A stretch of DNA of 64,000 nt from Pontibacter lucknowensis (GTDB lineage Bacteria; Bacteroidota; Bacteroidia; Cytophagales; Hymenobacteraceae), in contig NZ_FTNM01000001.1 of NCBI RefSeq assembly GCF_900156415.1, positions 806,001 to 870,000 on the forward strand, given 5' to 3'. The notes beneath the pieces were generated by a model. It was not told the DNA's origin and ran no database searches. It saw nothing but the letters and a program-made list of their open reading frames with translations. The first letter of the stretch is position 1. Every line of letters begins with the position of its first letter. Both the position numbers and the translations under genes were made by a program. This document shows positions 60,364 to 64,000 of the stretch, one piece after another.

Positions 60364-62301
60364 ATGCTTAAAATCACATCTATTCTTTACTGCTTACTGT
60401 TAATTTCATTTAATGCGTTCGCTCAGACCAGTCTTGTTCCTTTTGGCTCTTCTTGGCGATACCTCGATAACGGCACCAATCAAAATACAAACTGGCGCAC
60501 TGTGGCCTTTAAGGACACCAAGTGGAAAACAGCCAATGGGAAATTTGGCTATGGTATAAGTGATGCTGCTACTGTGATAAGCTTCGGATCAAATCCCAGC
60601 AAGAAGTATATCACCACTTATTTCCGTAAAAGCATTTCCATAACTGATCCTGCCATTTACTCTTCCTTTACTATCAATGTGAAAAGAGATGACGGAGCAG
60701 TAGTTTATGTAAATGGCAAGGAAGTGCACCGGAGCAACATGCCTACAGGTAACGTTGCTTTTACCACATTAGCTAAAGAGGCGGCTGATAGTGGAACTGT
60801 TCCCCAATCATTCTCCATTAGCCCCTCAGCTTTTTATAAAGGCACTAATGTAATTGCAGTGGAAATCCATCAGGCGCAGGCAAACACACCGGACATGGCC
60901 TTTGATTTAGAACTTATAGCCCATGCAGTTCCGACACCAACAGATCAAATCCCTCCTACAGTAACAAGTATCAACAGGCAAAACCCAACCACCGAAGTCA
61001 CCAGCGCTTCTAACCTAAGCTTTAGGGTAACTTTTTCTGAGAAAGTAGCAGGTGTGGATGCGGCTGACTTTACGGCCACCACCTCCGGTACTGTGAGCGG
61101 GACTGTGACATCAACCGCAGCCGTGGGCACTGCCGGCAATACTTATGACCTGACAGTTGGTACTGTTTCTGGTGAAGGAACTTTGCGTTTGGACCTGCAG
61201 GAAACCGGTACGGGCATTATGGATGTTGCGGGTAATGTTATCAATGGCGGCTACACCGGCGGGCAGAGCTATTCAATCCAACAGCCCGCCTTAGAGCAGC
61301 CCAAAGTCCTATATTATGAAGGATTTGAAAGCGGAGTTGGTTTCACTGGCATGAATATTCAAACCAGTACTACTTATGGGTTCAATGTGGTAGGTAACCC
61401 GACTTATCAGGACCTAAAAGTTGGGCGCTGGGAATTGAGAGCAGGAGACCCACCCGCCTCTAACGGTACCCGAGCAGAGGTACTTTTCTCTGAGGACTTG
61501 GCACAGCAGGAAACTTGGCACTCATTTGTGGGCTACTTCCCTTCTGAAGACAACTTAATCGACACTGATGACGAGGCTTTCAACCAGTGGCATCAGGGAA
61601 GCAGTTTCGGGCGGCCCATGATGACATTCCGTACTGAAAATGGTCGCTTTGAAGTGCTAAGGCGTTCTCCAGATGGAAGCAAAACGCACTACTACATCAT
61701 GGGGTCCATTATTTATGATCAATGGGTGCACTTTGTAATCCACATCAAGCAGCATCTGACTGATGGGGTCATGCAGGTCTGGATAAATGGTGAACTCAAG
61801 ATGGACTACCAGGGCCCTACTATGTTTGATGGTCCTATTGGCAGATGGAAAATGGGTATTTACAAAAGCAGTTGGAATAATGGGTCCTCAACTAATTCTA
61901 TAAAACGTGTATGGTATGTTGATGAGGTCAGAGTAGGCAATGCCACATCAACTTACGAGAGCATCAAACCCGCTTTAGGTAATAATCTTAAACTACTCAC
62001 AACTACTAAGACTGATAACCTGAGCTATAAAATCAATGACCTACAATCGGATACTGAACAAACAGACGATGTAGAGGTATATCCCACCCTTGCGAAGAGG
62101 GGCTCTACAGTCATTTTGAAAACAAGCGGTGTTACGGTAAATGTAGCTCAAGTATCGGATGTTACAGGGCGACTTTTCCACGAGCAAAGCTTTACTGGCC
62201 TCACCTCAATTGAAACAGGTAATCTACCCAATGGGCTTTATTTCATAAGTCTGGCAGGAGAAAACCACCGTAAAAAACATAAATTCATAATCACTGATTA
62301 G
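60364..62301 (+). CDS. Secreted polysaccharide-lyase-like protein (heparin-lyase-I fold) with T9SS sorting domain
   Basis: 645 residues. Signal peptide (LKITSILYCLLLISFNAFAQ), an N-terminal beta-sandwich that looks carbohydrate-binding (residues about 25-185, DDGAVVYVNGKEVHRSNMP), an Ig-like stretch (NLSFRVTFSEKVAGVDAADF), a lyase-like jelly roll from about 320 (YYEGFESGVGFTG, RAEVLFSEDLAQQETWHSF, EAFNQWHQGSSFGRP, WVHFVIHIKQHLTDGVMQVW, RWKMGIYKSSW) typical of PF14099-type lyases, and a sorting domain (FISLAGENHRKKHKFIITD). AT-rich codons unlike its neighbours hint at transfer. Substrate unknown (uronate-containing glycan likely). Confidence 0.8.
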   Translation: MLKITSILYCLLLISFNAFAQTSLVPFGSSWRYLDNGTNQNTNWRTVAFKDTKWKTANGKFGYGISDAATVISFGSNPSKKYITTYFRKSISITDPAIYSSFTINVKRDDGAVVYVNGKEVHRSNMPTGNVAFTTLAKEAADSGTVPQSFSISPSAFYKGTNVIAVEIHQAQANTPDMAFDLELIAHAVPTPTDQIPPTVTSINRQNPTTEVTSASNLSFRVTFSEKVAGVDAADFTATTSGTVSGTVTSTAAVGTAGNTYDLTVGTVSGEGTLRLDLQETGTGIMDVAGNVINGGYTGGQSYSIQQPALEQPKVLYYEGFESGVGFTGMNIQTSTTYGFNVVGNPTYQDLKVGRWELRAGDPPASNGTRAEVLFSEDLAQQETWHSFVGYFPSEDNLIDTDDEAFNQWHQGSSFGRPMMTFRTENGRFEVLRRSPDGSKTHYYIMGSIIYDQWVHFVIHIKQHLTDGVMQVWINGELKMDYQGPTMFDGPIGRWKMGIYKSSWNNGSSTNSIKRVWYVDEVRVGNATSTYESIKPALGNNLKLLTTTKTDNLSYKINDLQSDTEQTDDVEVYPTLAKRGSTVILKTSGVTVNVAQVSDVTGRLFHEQSFTGLTSIETGNLPNGLYFISLAGENHRKKHKFIITD

Positions 62302-62411
62302 TTTTCAATAATGAAACCTGATTATTGAGGCAGCTTATACTTCTCTAGGAGCTAGACCAACTTTGCTTATCCGGTGGTATTCCCTATCTTCAGCCAAACA
62401 AAACAGAAACT

Positions 62412-63035
62412 ATGAAGAGATTACTACTCGCTATCGGTGTGGCATTCATGTTCGCCTCCTGCGCCCAGCAACCACAGGCCAGCAGCATAACGAACACTAC
62501 TGCCGAGACTACCACTACGCAACAGGAAACGGTTACGGCCCCGCAATCACCTGTAACGGCTACGCAGCAGGCTTTCTTTTCTCAGTTAAGCAAGCTGTGC
62601 GGTAAGAGCTTCAGAGGCAAGGCTGTGTTCCCGGCCGATGGCAAAGACCCATTTGCAGGCAAAGAACTGACCATGCACGTGCGTGAGTGCTCCGACCAGG
62701 TTATCCGTGTCCCGTTCCACGTGGGTGAAGACAAATCCAGAACGTGGGTATTCACTAAAATGGAGGAAGGCTTACAACTCAAGCATGACCACCGACACGA
62801 AGACGGCACCCCAGACGAAGTGACCATGTACGGCGGCATTGCCATGGATACTGACGACGCAACCACCATGCGTTTCCCGGCCGACGCTTTCACCGCCCAG
62901 CTTATACCTGCGGCCTCCACCAACGAGTGGAATGTGGTCCTGAGTCCCGACGGACGCACGTTCAGCTACATACTCAAGCGCGATAACCAACTCCGCTTTC
63001 AGGCCGACTTCGACCTGACCCAACCGATCAACTAA
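62412..63035 (+). CDS. Lipoprotein of unknown function, 207 aa
   Basis: Lipoprotein signal AIGVAFMFASC (Cys17), a Thr/Gln/Ala-rich linker to about residue 55, then a soluble domain: FFSQLSKLCGKSFRGKAVFP, PFAGKELTMHVRECSDQVIR, VPFHVGEDKSRTWVFTKMEE, LQLKHDHRHEDGTPDEVTMY, then FTAQLIPAASTNEWNVVL and SYILKRDNQLRF. The order looks like a Bacteroidota family of secreted proteins of unknown role. Two Cys in the domain might form a disulfide. Gene stands alone. Confidence 0.75.
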   Translation: MKRLLLAIGVAFMFASCAQQPQASSITNTTAETTTTQQETVTAPQSPVTATQQAFFSQLSKLCGKSFRGKAVFPADGKDPFAGKELTMHVRECSDQVIRVPFHVGEDKSRTWVFTKMEEGLQLKHDHRHEDGTPDEVTMYGGIAMDTDDATTMRFPADAFTAQLIPAASTNEWNVVLSPDGRTFSYILKRDNQLRFQADFDLTQPIN

Positions 63036-63060
63036 CCTATACCTGCCATACCTTAAAGCA

Positions 63061-63099
63061 AGAAGGCCCGAAGCTACTACAGCTCCAGGCCTTCTTTTT
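63061..63099. terminator. Terminator between convergent genes
   Basis: Stem AGAAGGCC / GGCCTTCT with inner AGCT/AGCT pairing and a TTTTT tail on the plus strand. Confidence 0.75.
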
Positions 63100-63113
63100 G
63101 GAGTATCTCATTC

Positions 63114-64000
63114 CTAGGACTTAGAGAACTGCTTCTTCAACACCTGGTAGTCGATAAAGTACAGTACCCTTACCGAAAGACTATTGGTCTGCGGCCCGGT
63201 GATGGTGCGGGTAAAGTTTTCGTGGTAGCGGGGCACGATGTCGCCCTGGCTTTCCAAAATGGCGTTCTTCCACATTATGCTGATCTCGCTGCCCGGCGCA
63301 AACCACCACGAGTAGATCATATCGATGTTGAAGGCGTTATAATTGATGTTGTGGTTTGGAAGTTCGTTTTCAGGGAAATAGCCGCCATTCGGATAGCTGC
63401 TGGTTAACAATTCCCCTTTGTTTCCGAGCTCGAAGAAACGGTTATACTCTGCCTTGGACCAGTAGTGCCGCGCCCGCAGCGACAGCGACATGCGGTTGTT
63501 GAAGATATAAGAGCTGGTGAGGGTGTTGTCTACCGTATTCACGTCACGCAGACCGAAGATAATGTCGTGCTGCTTTCCTGCTTCCGTGCTTCGGGTAAGA
63601 TGGTTGGCATAGCCCATGTCGTCGCGATTGCTGTTGCGGCTATACCTGTAGATGAACATCAGCTTGTCATTCACCCGGAAGCGTGGCGAAACGGAGTAGC
63701 CTAAATTCTGGCGCTTGTGCTCGTCAAACGTACGGTAGCTGAAGTCCACATCCAGGGCCAGTCGCTTGCGGTAGTCCGACGAGATCCAGCCGCCAATACT
63801 GCGGTTCACCGGAAAGGTATAGTAGCGACCTGCTACCCGTGGCTCGAAGAAGTCATAGGTCTTCACTGGTTCCAAATTAAAGTTGGTGCCCACACTCAGA
63901 AAATTGCGGAAAGTGCCGCTCACCCTGCCATAGATCACAAAGTTCTGAAAATCGTCGGGCTTATACCGGCGGCTGTAGGTGGCTCCCAATTGGGTATTCA
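63114..64000 (-). CDS. DUF5916-type outer-membrane protein, C-terminal part (5' end cut by window)
   Basis: The frame is open to the window edge; about 295 residues are visible and no start is needed inside it. Barrel-like alternation dominates: FQNFVIYGRVSGTFRNFLSV, GGWISSDYRKRLALDVDFSY, FRVNDKLMFIYRYSRNSNRD, NRMSLSLRARHYWSKAEY, IDMIYSWWFAPGSEISIMWK, ending in SLSVRVLYFIDYQVLKKQF, which is the C-terminal hallmark of DUF5916 proteins (about 800+ residues, with an N-terminal CBM9-like domain, not in this window). Likely an outer-membrane barrel; substrate unknown. Confidence 0.82.
   Translation of the reverse strand, partial: NTQLGATYSRRYKPDDFQNFVIYGRVSGTFRNFLSVGTNFNLEPVKTYDFFEPRVAGRYYTFPVNRSIGGWISSDYRKRLALDVDFSYRTFDEHKRQNLGYSVSPRFRVNDKLMFIYRYSRNSNRDDMGYANHLTRSTEAGKQHDIIFGLRDVNTVDNTLTSSYIFNNRMSLSLRARHYWSKAEYNRFFELGNKGELLTSSYPNGGYFPENELPNHNINYNAFNIDMIYSWWFAPGSEISIMWKNAILESQGDIVPRYHENFTRTITGPQTNSLSVRVLYFIDYQVLKKQFSKS

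Larger units (their letters stand above)
1..64000. repeat. Dispersed over-represented word AGGTATA / CAGGTATAGC
   Basis: A hand scan finds about 120 copies of AGGTATA or TATACCT over the window, roughly one per 530 bases; about 7-8 would be expected by chance. About 30 extend to the decamer CAGGTATAGC or its complement. Examples: 1491-1500, 19097-19106, 39560-39569. Pairs sit about one helical turn apart at 1660/1670 and 29419/29428. Copies fall in coding sequence in different frames (Gly-Ile, Leu-Tyr-Leu, Arg-Tyr-Ser, Ile-Pro), in spacers, and in or beside terminator hairpins. The count is approximate. The function is unknown. Confidence 0.85.

Overview
The window reads as a chromosomal segment of a Bacteroidota bacterium of the order Cytophagales, most like the Pontibacter/Hymenobacteraceae group (inference from gene content and style). 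The signs are: secreted proteins with type IX secretion (T9SS) C-terminal sorting domains, candidate promoters of the TTTG-N17-23-TAnnTTTG type instead of sigma70 boxes, little use of Shine-Dalgarno sites, a 50S L28/L33/DUF4295/FtsY/RimO neighbourhood, bacillithiol synthesis (BshC), and many Bacteroidota-restricted families. Base composition is moderate and coding density high. There is one tRNA gene (Asn). No IS element, prophage, integrase or CRISPR array was seen, so this is mainly core genome.

Layout. 1-3.1 kb: the end of a type III polyketide synthase overlapping a methyltransferase, two tiny membrane proteins, and a convergent histone-deacetylase-fold enzyme. 3.1-3.6 kb: gene-free region with four close matches to the DnaA box (two exact), a possible replication origin. 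3.6-11 kb: envelope and stress genes (beta-barrel, YceI lipoprotein, DJ-1/PfpI, two thioredoxin-fold proteins, NlpC/P60, YkvA, YgjP-like metallopeptidase). 11-18 kb: a TetR-TolC-adaptor-RND efflux operon ending in a small acyl-carrier-like protein that has Thr where the phosphopantetheine Ser should be. 18.3-20.9 kb: a coupled LiaF-like/LytS-type kinase/LytTR regulator operon. 21-31 kb: pheS, 3-hydroxyacyl-CoA dehydrogenase, tRNA-Asn, AI-2E-type permease, fatty acid hydroxylase, aroK, DoxX-type protein, DUF1599, and folP-cdaA (folate synthesis coupled to cyclic di-AMP synthesis). 31-35.5 kb: kbl and a threonine-dehydrogenase-type gene, which together turn threonine into glycine and acetyl-CoA, flanking a repeat-built Pro/Arg/Lys protein. 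36-46 kb: DUF4403, YihY, rlmN, thioesterase, mnmD, glutathione peroxidase, fthC-bshC. 46.6-52.6 kb: rimO, ftsY, DUF4295, rpmG, an aminopeptidase P inserted before rpmG, rpmB. 53-56 kb: rocD, DUF2007, hemB. 56-62.3 kb: two large T9SS cargo proteins, a subtilisin and a polysaccharide-lyase-like protein, the second in a visibly more AT-rich stretch. The right edge cuts a DUF5916-type outer-membrane protein.

The most striking feature is not a gene. The word AGGTATA (or its complement TATACCT) occurs about 120 times by hand count, where about 7-8 are expected, and about 30 of these extend to CAGGTATAGC. The copies lie on both strands, in all reading frames, in genes, in spacers and inside terminators. 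This resembles dispersed words such as cyanobacterial HIP1 or DNA-uptake sequences. The word is nearly absent from the AT-rich lyase segment.
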